A stretch of DNA of 12,500 nucleotides from NCBI GenBank assembly GCA_905221605.1, contig CAJNDS010002082.1, positions 310,001 through 322,500 of the forward strand, given 5' to 3'. The first letter of the stretch is position 1; every line of letters begins with the position of its first letter. Shown in pieces: positions 6,132 through 12,430 of this stretch. A program made the position numbers and the translations under genes. The DNA is from Symbiodinium natans. Taxonomy: Eukaryota > Sar > Dinophyceae > Suessiales > Symbiodiniaceae. Under the pieces are notes generated by a model. The model was given only the letters and a program-made list of their open reading frames with translations. It ran no database searches and was not told where the DNA came from.

Positions 6132-6480
6132 GTAATTCTAAACTAAGGAAAGACAAAGAACTCCCAAATTAAACATTAAATTATTAAACCCCAAACCCCG
6201 AAAAGACGACTTACTAGCTCAATCAAAAGGCGGGGGCCCTCAACCCGGGGTCCATATTTACAATTGGGGCGGGGTTTAGTCCTAGGAAGAAGGGATTGCA
6301 GACTTTTTACAAGACCCAGTGTGGCCGAGGTGCGGCAGGTCAACAGCGGGACCCGCGCAGCAGCTTCTTCAGTCATGACCAGTAAAGGTGCTTGTCTGTA
6401 TGTGGGTGACGAAATGTACTCCTCTGGCAACTGCGCCGAACGTGACTACAGGAAAGAAAACATCAGTACCTCTGCTGCTG
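6132..6480. other. No convincing gene
   Basis: Open frames exist on both strands, but none has convincing composition or splice continuity with neighbours. The sequence is probably intronic or intergenic. Confidence 0.4.
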
Positions 6481-6489
6481 AGGCAGCCT

Positions 6490-6780
6490 TCCAGGCGAGA
6501 GAGGTCTTCGAAAACAATTTCCTGTCTGGAGCGTTTTGCGGCTTCTGTGGTAATGGCGTCTCCGGCGACAGAGGTGTTTGAAGACATATTTCATGTCTGG
6601 ACTGTTTTGTGTTGCTTTTGGTGTCACGACCTCCCCGGCGAAAGAGATCTGTTTAAGGACATTTTCATGTCTGGAGCGTTTTGTGTGGCTGTTAGGGTCA
6701 TGACCAGCCCTGCGAGAGAGAGGTGTTTCAAGCTTTTGGGCTCATGACCTCCCCGGCGAAAGAGGTGTTTGAAGCAAGAC
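6490..6780. repeat. Diverged tandem repeat, 45-75 base spacing, five copies
   Basis: Related units contain GGCGAAAGAGGTGTTTGAAG followed by ACATTTTCATGTCTGGAGCG and TTTTGTG. Starts are near 6494, 6563, 6639, 6712 and 6757. Short ATGACC or ACGACC motifs followed by TCCCCGGCGA link the units. The plus-strand frame through part of it (6264-6581) is probably fortuitous. Confidence 0.75.
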
Positions 6781-7330
6781 TTGCGTTGTTGTCTTTGTCA
6801 TGCTCTCTGACCCTTGATTTCAACTTGCGCTACCCCCCCCCCCCCGCCCCCCCCAACAGCTACAAGCGCAAAGCCACAGACCCCTGCCTCAACTTTTCTC
6901 AACCCTGAACTTGAACCCAGGTCCAAACTCCCCGAAACCTTGAACTTGAACCCAGACAAGGCCTGAAACCCAGGACTCACCCTAGCATGTCCTTGACCAC
7001 GCAACAGACGTCACCGGGTTTGGGCTGTCTGTGGTGATTGCTGCCGTTGTCGACCGCCAAATTCTCGGGAAGATCTGGCCATACGCATTGTGAGAACGTG
7101 CCCAAAAGGAAAGAAACATCAACAGAAGTAGGAACCCACCACAATGATGCCGTAAAAACAAAGCTTGCGTTGTTGCCTCTGTCATGGTCTACGACCCTTA
7201 ACTTACGCCAGAGCTTTTAAAGAAATTACAGCTACAAGCGTAAAGCCACAGAGCCCTGAAGGCCCACACTCTAGGCGTAAAGCCGCAGAGCCCTGAAGGC
7301 CCAAACTCCCCGAAACCCTCAGCTTTAACC
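6777..7330. repeat. Direct duplication of a composite segment with CCTGAACTTGAACCC motifs
   Basis: AGACTTGCGTTGTTGTCTTT then GTCATGCTCTCTGACCCTT near 6777-6818 recurs diverged as AAGCTTGCGTTGTTGCCTCT then GTCATGGTCTACGACCCTT near 7160-7198. In both copies TACAAGCG(C/T)AAAGCCACAG follows (6861 and 7231). Between and after them are short repeats of ACCTTGAACTTGAACCCAG, and CCGCAGAGCCCTGAAGGCCC in two close copies at 7240-7300. Near 6833-6853 there are C tracts. Confidence 0.7.
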
Positions 7331-7700
7331 CAGAGAAGCCCTTACCAAAACTCTAAATGCCGAGGACCACCTGACTGTGAAACCCGAGAAGCAAAAAAAA
7401 CCCAAAAGCCTTGCAGCCCCACGACCCTAAAAGGCCAAAAGGCCGACGAACAAGCTTTAGAGCCCTGAAAACCCAGCATCCCTCAACACAGAGGGGGAGG
7501 GGCAGGAAGAATTGCGTTGCTTCTCATGGACTGGTCAAATCCTTCAGGGCTGCCTCAGTTGCCCTGAAACAAACCTGTTCTTTTGCTGCTAAGGGACAGG
7601 GAGCGCTTCAGCCCTCTTGTCTCCCGGGAACCACCAACTCCAAAGCAGTCCTGCCCTGGGCCCTGAAGAAATCCTTGGACACAGGTGCCAACCCGAAAGT
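7330..7700. other. No convincing exon; possible 3' intron or flank of the DUF7869-like gene
   Basis: The plus frame from 7411 is open for 196 codons but is rich in Lys, Gln, Ser and Pro and crosses the poly-A tract and a convincing minus-strand exon, so I treat it as a shadow. Repeats of CCCTGAA and AGCCCTGAAAACCC continue here. Confidence 0.4.
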
Positions 7701-7702
7701 GG

Positions 7703-7721
7703 CAAAAAAAAAAAAAAAAAA
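7703..7721. repeat. Poly-A tract, about 19 bases
   Basis: A homopolymer on the plus strand (poly-T on the coding strand) just below the last recognisable exon of the minus-strand gene. It would fit a polypyrimidine tract in an intron, or a reverse-transcribed insertion, but no flanking duplication was seen. Confidence 0.85.
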
Positions 7722-7774
7722 CAGCCCCGAACACAAAATACCGAGTACGGCCTTTTCGGAAGGTAAAGAAGTAG

Positions 7775-8006
7775 AAGTGGTTCGCGGTGTCATCACATTT
7801 CAGGCCACCCGAAAGGTGGGCTTCGCAGTGCTCATCAATGTGCGCTTTCCAGAAACGCGCCCTGAACATGCGAAAGACACTGACGTTGCTGCCAACCCAC
7901 TCCTTCAAACGGCGCAGCTCCGCTTGCAAGATTGCAACCACATCATTTGGATCATACATGTGGTCGCAGCTGAACAGTCGTCTTGCCAAACAGCCAAATA
8001 ACTGGT
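7775..8006 (-). CDS. DUF7869-like gene, 3'-most recognised exon
   Basis: The minus frame begins after the acceptor CTAAG with DQLFGCLARRLFSCDHMYDP, continues NDVVAILQAELRRLKEWVG, and later gives LSGGLKCDDTANHFYFFTF. DQLFG completes the HTHExxDQ motif from the preceding exon. The end is not fixed: after the FYFFTFRK codons the frame runs into Phe codons from the homopolymer at 7703-7721, so the donor is probably near 7760-7775. The usual C-terminus of the family was not found below this. Confidence 0.6.
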
Positions 8007-8184
8007 CTTAGTGTGAGAAGCACATAAGAAATTGTTCCACGACCTCATAATATCCTAGTCTATGGAACGTCCTATCCAAATCCTTCCCGCGCACATAGAG
8101 ACTGTTCTGGGATGTTACTCCAAACGACCAGCGGAAAGAGTGCAAACAGCACACGGGAACTCATGCTTTTCACAGCCACACGGC
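8007..8184 (-). other. GC-AG intron, 178 bases
   Basis: The minus-strand interval starts GCCGTGTGGCTG and ends CACACTAAG. Joining gives VAHTHEIL-DQLFG, which has the same spacing as the family motif VGHTHEDVDQLFG, so family knowledge supports this GC donor. The interval contains a small inverted pair (GTTCCA...TGGAAC, 8034-8067). Confidence 0.6.
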
Positions 8185-8234
8185 CCAGGATTTCGTGGGT
8201 GTGCGCCACCCTCAGCATCATCATGCACACAAAC
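8185..8234 (-). CDS. DUF7869-like gene, HTHE exon (50 bases)
   Basis: A very short minus-strand exon encoding FVCMMMLRVAHTHEIL. It carries the conserved HTHE. The Gly normally before it is Ala and the following Asp is Ile. Both boundaries use GC-AG introns. Confidence 0.6.
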
Positions 8235-8364
8235 CTGCCACGCAGAAGTTGTTGAAGGATGGAATTACAAAACGCCCTTCAACTCCAAAGCCAATGCCCC
8301 GCAGTTTCGGCCCCCTGGCTCCATTAAAAGGAAGTCGACAGGAGGTCCTGGCCTGAATCGCCGC
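8235..8364 (-). other. GC-AG intron, 130 bases
   Basis: The minus-strand interval begins GCGGCGATTCAGG and ends GCGTGGCAG. Joining gives MLLAR-FVCMMML in frame. The alternative of reading on produces the frame LLARRRFRPGPPVDFL, which loses the downstream HTHE exon. Confidence 0.5.
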
Positions 8365-8471
8365 CTCGCAAGCAGCATCTGGGCAAAGCCCATGCAGAAG
8401 CGATTCTTGAGCTCCCTCACCGTGTTGTCGCCGATGAGGACGACGGTGCTTGGGACGGGTCGCCCACGCTC
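8365..8471 (-). CDS. DUF7869-like gene, GDNT exon
   Basis: The minus frame encodes ERGRPVPSTVVLIGDNTVRE, then LKNRFCMGFAQMLLAR. The DNTxRExKN motif is the most diagnostic element of the family that I can recognise. Asp, Glu and Asn residues here may belong to a polar active-site region, which is inference. The acceptor is TGTGTAG before GAGCGTG. Confidence 0.65.
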
Positions 8472-8582
8472 CTACACAAAACGTACAACCCTGCCACAAA
8501 TTATAATTTCGGGTGTTTCATAGGAACTAAGTATAGTAACTTAGCAATCTCAAACAAATATTTCCAAGTACGTCTAAGCCTC
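8472..8582 (-). mobile_element. Introner-like GA-AG intron, 111 bases
   Basis: The minus-strand interval starts GAGGCTTAGACGTACTTGG and ends GTACGTTTTGTGTAG. The next exon begins GAG, so GAG is duplicated across the junctions and supplies the GA donor. ACGTAC near both ends forms weak inverted ends. Removal gives VVRLCS-ERGRPVPSTVV in frame, while retention gives a stop after RLCSEA. An internal CTAAG...CTTAG hairpin lies at 8527-8544. Confidence 0.6.
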
Positions 8583-8645
8583 TGAACAAAGGCGGACGAC
8601 CTCGTCCAGCGTCCTCGCCAGCAGCTCCACGATGGTGCTGGAGTC
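8583..8645 (-). CDS. DUF7869-like gene, short exon (SSTIVELLARTLDEVV)
   Basis: The 63-base minus-strand exon encodes DSSTIVELLARTLDEVVRLC plus one Ser. DSST followed by a helix matches the KDSxTxIE segment that follows DGxDQAK in relatives, as I remember them. Confidence 0.65.
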
Positions 8646-8750
8646 CTTACTTCTCCAAAAACCCAAGGGTAAAGAAGGTTGAACTTTATCATTCCGACTA
8701 AGTAAGGAAACCCAAAAAATTAAAGTTCCACTGTTGGCAAAGTAAGAGTC
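8646..8750 (-). mobile_element. Introner element: GA-AG intron with GACTC duplication and TTACTT ends
   Basis: GAGTC on the plus strand flanks the element at 8641-8645 and 8746-8750, a 5-base duplication. The element ends are CTTACTT (8646-8652) and AAGTAA (8740-8745), with inner inverted GAACTTTA and TAAAGTTC. On the minus strand the intron starts with the duplicated GACTC (GA donor) and ends AAGTAAG. Removal of 105 bases restores THPHDSSTIVE, consistent with the family. The interval is in frame and stop-free, so unspliced translation is possible. Confidence 0.75.
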
Positions 8751-9085
8751 ATGAGGATGGGTTTCATCCAGCACCGCGACCTGCAGGGTCCAGCCAAAAG
8801 CCCACGCCGCATGGACTGCGAGGCGAGGCCTGACCAAGCTGGAGCCGCGGTGCGGGATGATCAGTTGCGGTGACCGCGGCACCGCAAATTTGGCCTGCTC
8901 CAGGCCGTCCAGCATGATCGTCACCACATCTGCGCTCCAGTCCTCCGCCGCAACCTCAGAGGCGGCCTTGAGGGAGTAGAACGCATTTCTGTCAGCGTAC
9001 TGACTCTGAAGGTGGGACCGGTACAACTCCATTGCTGCGGAACGAGTTTCGAGGCTCTCGCGGCGATTTCCAAACCTTGTCTTGT
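8751..9085 (-). CDS. DUF7869-like gene, main exon with YADR and DGLEQAK
   Basis: The minus frame encodes KTRFGNRRESLETRSAAMEL, then YRSHLQSQYADRNAFYSLKA, then VVTIMLDGLEQAKFAVPRSP, then VRPRLAVHAAWAFGWTLQVA. The H...DR segment and the DGxxQAK segment match family features. The acceptor is CCACAG. A downstream Met (MLQLQ) in this frame lies in the intron and is not a start. Confidence 0.7.
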
Positions 9086-9265
9086 CTGTGGTATGGGCAT
9101 CTTGCAGCTGGAGCACGGGTTAACATCCAGAGAACCCCCCAAAAGAGAAGGAAACACGTTTTCATTTGCAACCCACACAAGAAGATAAAACCCTGCTCTC
9201 AGGGCTGATTTCAAGGTTCCTCGGGAGGTCGGGGCTTTACCAAAGAAGCAGGTAACAGAATCCAC
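9086..9265 (-). other. GT-AG intron, 180 bases
   Basis: The interval begins GTGGATTCTG and ends TACCACAG on the minus strand. Joining gives LALKQQML-DKTRFG in frame. This is one of the few canonical introns, showing that GT, GC and GA donors coexist in the same gene. Confidence 0.55.
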
Positions 9266-9381
9266 CGAGCATCTGTTGTTTCAGCGCAAGACACACATCG
9301 CACTTTGAGAAATTTGATTTCTGCCGGAAGTGTAGGCACTGATGCCAGCGGGTCGTCCAGTGTCTGTGGAAGGTGTTGTAC
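9266..9381 (-). CDS. DUF7869-like gene, CDVC exon
   Basis: The minus frame reads YNTFHRHWTTRWHQCLHFRQ, then KSNFSKCDVCLALKQQML. A TFxRxW segment followed by a CxxC pair is typical of relatives. The Cys pair and nearby His could bind zinc, which is inference. The join upstream gives SAAS-LYNTF through a GC-AG intron. Confidence 0.65.
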
Positions 9382-9457
9382 CTCTGGGCACAATCATCTT
9401 CAAGTTTCGGCTTGTACACTCACTGCCCGAAAGACATGATCATCACATCAGCCAAGC
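9382..9457 (-). other. GC-AG intron, 76 bases
   Basis: The minus-strand interval starts GCTTGGCTGATG and ends GTGCCCAGAG. Joining gives KLTSAASL-YNTFHRHW. It contains in-frame TGA stops, so retention is unlikely. Confidence 0.55.
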
Positions 9458-9567
9458 AACGACGCGGCAGAGGTCAACTTATGAGCTGAAGACCATGCCA
9501 GATAGTACTGATGCAAGTCGAAGACCGTACCAGGTGGCAGGAACTTGCGCGGCAACTTTGAGCAGTC
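9458..9567 (-). CDS. DUF7869-like gene, LPPG exon
   Basis: The minus frame encodes DCSKLPRKFLPPGTVFDLHQ, then YYLAWSSAHKLTSAAS. The LPPG segment precedes the TFxRxW segment in relatives. The acceptor is CCCTTCAG. Confidence 0.65.
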
Positions 9568-9642
9568 CTGAAGGGACCCCAAAACCCAGAATTGAGAAAG
9601 TAAGGGCCTTTAGCGAGGGGGCGTAAACAATTGTGTACATTC
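9568..9642 (-). other. GA-AG intron, 75 bases
   Basis: The minus-strand interval starts GAATGTACACAATTG and ends GGTCCCTTCAG. The next exon begins GA, so a GA duplication may flank the intron. Removal gives EVIQQLN-DCSKLPRKF. The retained frame meets TAA after FTPPR. Confidence 0.55.
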
Positions 9643-9738
9643 ATTCAGTTGCTGAATCACTTCGTCTTGATACGGACCTGCAAGCCAGATGTGCAAACCA
9701 AGCCCGCCATAAAGGTTCCAGTAGCGGATGTCAGGAAA
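9643..9738 (-). CDS. DUF7869-like gene, DIRYWNLYGG exon
   Basis: The minus frame encodes DIRYWNLYGGLGLHIWLAGP, then YQDEVIQQLN. Its aromatic-rich composition is clearly coding. The upstream boundary is unresolved: the coding-like frame on the other side is offset (see the next entry and findings). Confidence 0.6.
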
Positions 9739-9860
9739 CTCACCACGTCATCGTCTGCTCCGTCTGGTCTGTCCAGGAGTTCACCGCCAAACTGCCAGCA
9801 GTCGTCTGCGTCGGCGTTCTCTCGGAAGGGCAGAGGCCGGACCAGCCTCTTGGAAAAAAA
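9739..9860 (-). CDS. DUF7869-like gene, offset-frame segment (CWQFGGELLDRPDG)
   Basis: The minus frame encodes LFFSKRLVRPLPFRENADAD, then DCWQFGGELLDRPDGADDDV. It meets the DIRYWNLY frame out of register, with no room for an intron. Either a short indel broke the frame here or this segment belongs to an alternative exon ending at the GTGAGT donor (9743-9738). Confidence 0.45.
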
Positions 9861-9910
9861 CAGGGTTTAGGCTTGAAGTTTGGGTTTAGGGTTTTGGGTT
9901 TAAGTATAGG
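9861..9910. repeat. Interstitial telomere-like TTTAGGG motifs in an intron
   Basis: GGGTTTAGG...GGGTTTAGGGTTTTGGG (about 9863-9902) contains degenerate TTTAGGG units. It lies in the intron between the SVAEHLPD exon and the QFGGE segment. A third, shorter instance (AAGGGTTTAGGG) occurs near 11924. Confidence 0.7.
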
Positions 9911-9954
9911 CGTCAAAAACTTTCAGGGCTTGTTCGGGACGAAAGCTTTCTAGC

Positions 9955-10196
9955 ATCCCCGGGGCGCTTGTCGGGGAGGTGCTCCGCCACAGAGTTGTAC
10001 AGCACAACCATGAAGCTGTCCACGGACGCCTGCTGCTGGGAGCCCCTTTTGGAAGGTTGGAGGCATCTCAGGTCGACCTGCCCCTGCCCCAACCTATCTG
10101 CCCGGCCAGAGCCCATTCCCAGGAGGCGCAACCAGCATCTGCGTCGCAGCGGATGCTCGAGAAGCTGGTACCTGCGACCATGTGGCTGTACCTTGG
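9955..10196 (-). CDS. DUF7869-like gene, LLGMGSGR and SVAEHLPD exon
   Basis: The minus frame encodes AKVQPHGRRYQLLEHPLRRR, then CWLRLLGMGSGRADRLGQGQ, and later VDSFMVVLYNSVAEHLPDKR. The LLGMGSGR segment after a Cys/Trp pair and the YxSVAExLPD segment match the N-terminal half of relatives as I recall them. The lower end lies near the PDKRPGDA codons. The upstream acceptor is probably GTTCAG or GAAG at about 10197-10205. Confidence 0.6.
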
Positions 10197-10199
10197 CTG

Positions 10200-10290
10200 A
10201 CTTCTGAACCCCTCCAAAAAGTTGAAATTTTAGCCTCCTGACTAGAGGTTATGAAGAAACCCAAAAAGTAAAGTCCTAAGAGCCAATCAG
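10200..10290 (-). mobile_element. Introner-like intron related to the 8646-8750 element
   Basis: On the minus strand the element reads GGACTTTACTTTTTGGGTTTC ...CTAGTCAGG... and then TTTCAACTTTTTGGAGG. The 8646-8750 element has GGAACTTTAATTTTTTGGGTTTC, then CTTAGTCGG, then AAAGTTCAACC. The same blocks in the same order indicate common descent. It lies between LLIGS and the AKVQPH exon. Exact splice points are uncertain: a GT donor (GTGCTTCTG) upstream and a CAG or AAG acceptor would keep frame. Confidence 0.6.
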
Positions 10291-10506
10291 AAGCACGCCA
10301 GAAGGTTCAACAGTGTGGCCTGAAGGGTTTGCTGCCAGCCAAAGCAAGTTGTCCTGCTCAAGTTTCGAGCACTGGTCGAACTGCTGCAAGAAATCCACAA
10401 CTTCGCTTGACATATGCCGAAACTGGGAGAAGCAGGTGCCAGTCGCACAGAGACATGGTTTTGCCAGCAGGCCGCGCACACGTTCCTGAGCTGGCTCACG
10501 TTGCTC
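10291..10506 (-). CDS. DUF7869-like gene, CLCATGTCF exon
   Basis: The minus frame reads EQREPAQERVRGLLAKPCLC, then ATGTCFSQFRHMSSEVVDFL, then QQFDQCSKLEQDNLLWLA. A CxCxxxxCF cluster followed by a helical LEQDxLLWLA segment agrees with the N-terminal part of relatives as I recall them. The Cys cluster may bind metal, which is inference. Confidence 0.65.
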
Positions 10507-10512
10507 TAATCT

Positions 10513-10633
10513 CTTACAGTAAACCCCCCAAAGTTGGAAACCGGATTAAGGACAAGGAGTGCTGGGACTCCCAAAATGTTTCACTTGGGGAATGAGGCTA
10601 TTCGGTTTCCAACTTTTTGGCCTCTACTGTAAG
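10513..10633. mobile_element. 121-base MITE or introner-like element with about 30-base TIRs
   Basis: The left end is CTTACAGTA...CCAAAGTTGGAAACCG (10513-10543). The right end, reverse-complemented, is CTTACAGTAGAGGCCAAAAAGTTGGAAACCG (10603-10633 on the plus strand). The ends match apart from small gaps. It sits between the first exon region and the CLCATGTCF exon. The inner TIR motif CCAAAAAGTTGGAAA is shared with the element at 10200-10290. No clear target duplication was found. The termini look like an acceptor (CTTACAG) and a donor (CTGTAAG) facing outwards on both strands. Confidence 0.8.
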
Positions 10634-10714
10634 GTGTCGAAACAGGTACTGCGTCAAAACAAAAAAAAAACTGTCAGCCGAGAAGCAGGATTGCCCCGTC
10701 TGAGACGAGTGGAC

Positions 10715-11274
10715 GTGCCGACCTTTGGATCTTTTCTGGCTGCTGCCTCAGCTTTACGCCGGCTGCCATCGTACTTTCGCTTCTTCCGATTGGCATCCTC
10801 CTCAGCTTTAGCTTGCCGACTTCTCACAAGGAGTTGGCTGAATGAAGCGCACCCGAGAGTTTTCCAGCCAAGGGAGCACAATAGCTCGATTTCAGCAGGT
10901 GGACTTGCCAGATCATGGCAGCTGCTAGCACTGCCCCCAGAACTGGTGTCAGAGTCCACATCCTCATCGGACTCGGGTTGAAAAAGACCGCGGCCTCCAG
11001 CTGCTGCAAATGCGCCAGGCTCTGGATCAGAAGCGGATTCCTGTGGCTCGTCCCCAAACAGCCTGGGCTTGCTGGGAGCTGCTGGACAATATGACAAGCT
11101 ATGATCTGCTTCGTCTGGCTCAGCCTGAAAAGGGCATGGCTGTCGCCTCCTTGTCCTGCTAGAAGCGTGTGATGAAGCAGGAACTCCCAGATTTTCTTGA
11201 AGCATAGACACCAGAGCCGAAGTGGGCGGCGCGGCCTCCTCTTCATCCGGCTCATCGCCAAATAAGGACGGCAT
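10715..11274 (-). CDS. DUF7869-like gene, first recognised exon: acidic repeats and basic NLS-like tract
   Basis: The minus frame opens with Met at 11274, MPSLFGDEPDEEEAAPP. Four related acidic motifs follow: LFGDEPDE (residues 4-11), PFQAEPDEAD (48-57), RLFGDEPQES (71-80) and GLFQPESDED (97-106). Between them the sequence is Ser/Pro-rich and probably disordered. At residues 155-180 a basic tract includes KAEEDANRKKRKYDGSRRK, which could be a nuclear localisation signal. A donor GTCGGCACG after DPK is likely, since the frame then runs into a poly-Phe tract and a stop at 10654. The same frame is open upstream of the Met to a TAG (GNATSAEELQAM), with possible acceptors, so an upstream exon or trans-splice site is possible. 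The low-complexity acidic part is not itself diagnostic of the family. Confidence 0.6.
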
Positions 11275-11673
11275 TGCTTGAAGCTCCTCTGCTGAGGTAG
11301 CATTGCCACTTGTAACAAACTCTGACCTATGCTGCTACCGCGTGCCTTCAACACATGTGGACCATGCATGTTGGCGTTTCGGGAGGGGCGGGTACAGGCT
11401 AAGGACGGCATTGCTTGAAGCTCCTCTGCTGAGGTAGCATTGCCACTCGTAACAAACTCTGACCTATGCTGCTACCGCGTGCCTTCAACACATGTGGACC
11501 ATGCATGTTGGCGTTTCGGGAGGGGCGGGTACAGGCTAAGGACGGCATTGCTTGAAGCTCCTCTGCTGAGGTAGCATTGCCACTCGTAACAAAATCTGAC
11601 CTATGCTGCTACCGCGTGCCTTCAACACATGTGGACCATGCATGTTGGCGTTTCGGGAGGGGCGGGTACAGGC
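11264..11673. repeat. Three tandem copies of a 137-base unit over the gene's 5' end
   Basis: AAGGACGGCATTGCTTGAAG recurs at exactly 11264, 11401 and 11538. The units are almost identical: one base differs in CACTTGTAAC or CACTCGTAAC, and one in AAACTCTGAC or AAAATCTGAC. Each unit carries, on the minus strand, the ATGCCGTCCTTA start codon context. Only the innermost copy continues into the LFGDEP coding sequence. The period is not a multiple of three, so a continuous frame cannot repeat the same peptide. Confidence 0.95.
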
Positions 11674-11782
11674 GGGTCGTGCAACGCCCTTGAGCATGCA
11701 CGTGGGGCGTGGGTTTACAACAAAATGCCCCCCAAAGCGCAACTCTCGCCAGGCACAACTCGAAACCCTGACCCGACCGCTC

Positions 11783-12430
11783 CGAAATCTGGATGTCTTG
11801 GGATCGGGCACTGAGGATTCCGGAAAGGGAGGGAGATCAACTCACCCTGGTAACTTAGCTGTTGTTTTGGGGTTATATGTTCCCAAGCCCAACTCACCAG
11901 GATCGAGGGAGGGAATTAGCGCTAAGGGTTTAGGGTCGTATCTTTAAGCCGCATCTGGAAGTCTTGGGATCTGGTGCCTCAGGGTTCCGGGATGAGGGCT
12001 AAGCAACTCACTCCGGTTACTTAGCTGTTGGCTTCGGCCTCTGTGTTCCGGAAGTCTTTGGAGAGGGGCCTGAGGATTGAGGGAACAGGTGGGCGAGAGC
12101 TGAGGATTCCGAGAGGTGATCAACTCACCGTAGGGTTTCGGTGTCTACATCATCAGGCACTGGCACCGAGGTGTCCTCGGCGCCAGCGTCTTCTTGTGAT
12201 TCACGCAGGTGGCTTGGCTCTTGGTTTTGGCCTCAATGTTCCGAAGCCCAGTACACGCCCTCGAAACCCCGGGCCCGACCACTTCAAAGCTGCAAGTCTT
12301 GGGATCAGGGGCTGAGGATTCAGGGAGGGAAGGAAGTGAACAGGCAGGTGGGTAGAGTATCTTTAAGCCGCCAGTCTTCACAGTACTCTAACTCACCCAG
12401 GATGCTTAAGCTGTTGCAGGTTACTCAGTT
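11783..12430. repeat. Diverged repeat, about 165-base spacing, three to four copies
   Basis: Units contain TCTGGAAGTCTTGGGATC, then CTGAGGATTCCGG, then CAACTCACCC.GGTTACTTAG and CTGTTG, then TGTTCC.AAGCCCA. They begin near 11785, 11950 and 12288, with partial units near 12095 and 12370. ATCTTTAAGCCGC is shared by 11940 and 12358. Open frames on both strands are weak, and I see no convincing exon here. Confidence 0.75.

Larger units (their letters stand above)
7760..11274 (-). other. Multi-exon gene, DUF7869-like protein (transposase or integrase-like family)
   Basis: The gene spans about 3.5 kb in at least ten short exons. Reading 5' to 3' on the minus strand, the motifs are: acidic LFGDEPDE-type repeats; CLCATGTCF; LLGMGSGR; SVAEHLPD; DIRYWNLYGG; KFLPPGTVFDLHQYY; CDVCLALK; YRSHLQSQYADR; LDGLEQAKFAVPR; LLARTLDEVVRLC; IGDNTVRELKN; and RVAHTHEILDQLFG. 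From memory, DGxDQAK, DNTxRExKN and VGHTHEDxDQ characterise the DUF7869-type family expanded in dinoflagellates and some animals. This copy has LDGLEQAKF, and VAHTHEILDQ in place of VGHTHEDVDQ, so the usual Gly and Asp are changed. Function is unknown. A mobile-element origin is plausible but not shown. Confidence 0.7.

Noticed and set aside
7411-8001. 196-codon plus-strand open frame
   Set aside because: It overlaps the minus-strand exon carrying the DQLFG segment, crosses a poly-A tract and has biased Lys/Gln/Ser composition; a shadow frame.
10824-11411. 195-codon minus-strand frame opposite in register to the acidic exon
   Set aside because: It overlaps the LFGDEP frame, spans the 137-base repeats and lacks G/C third-position bias; the other frame is better supported.
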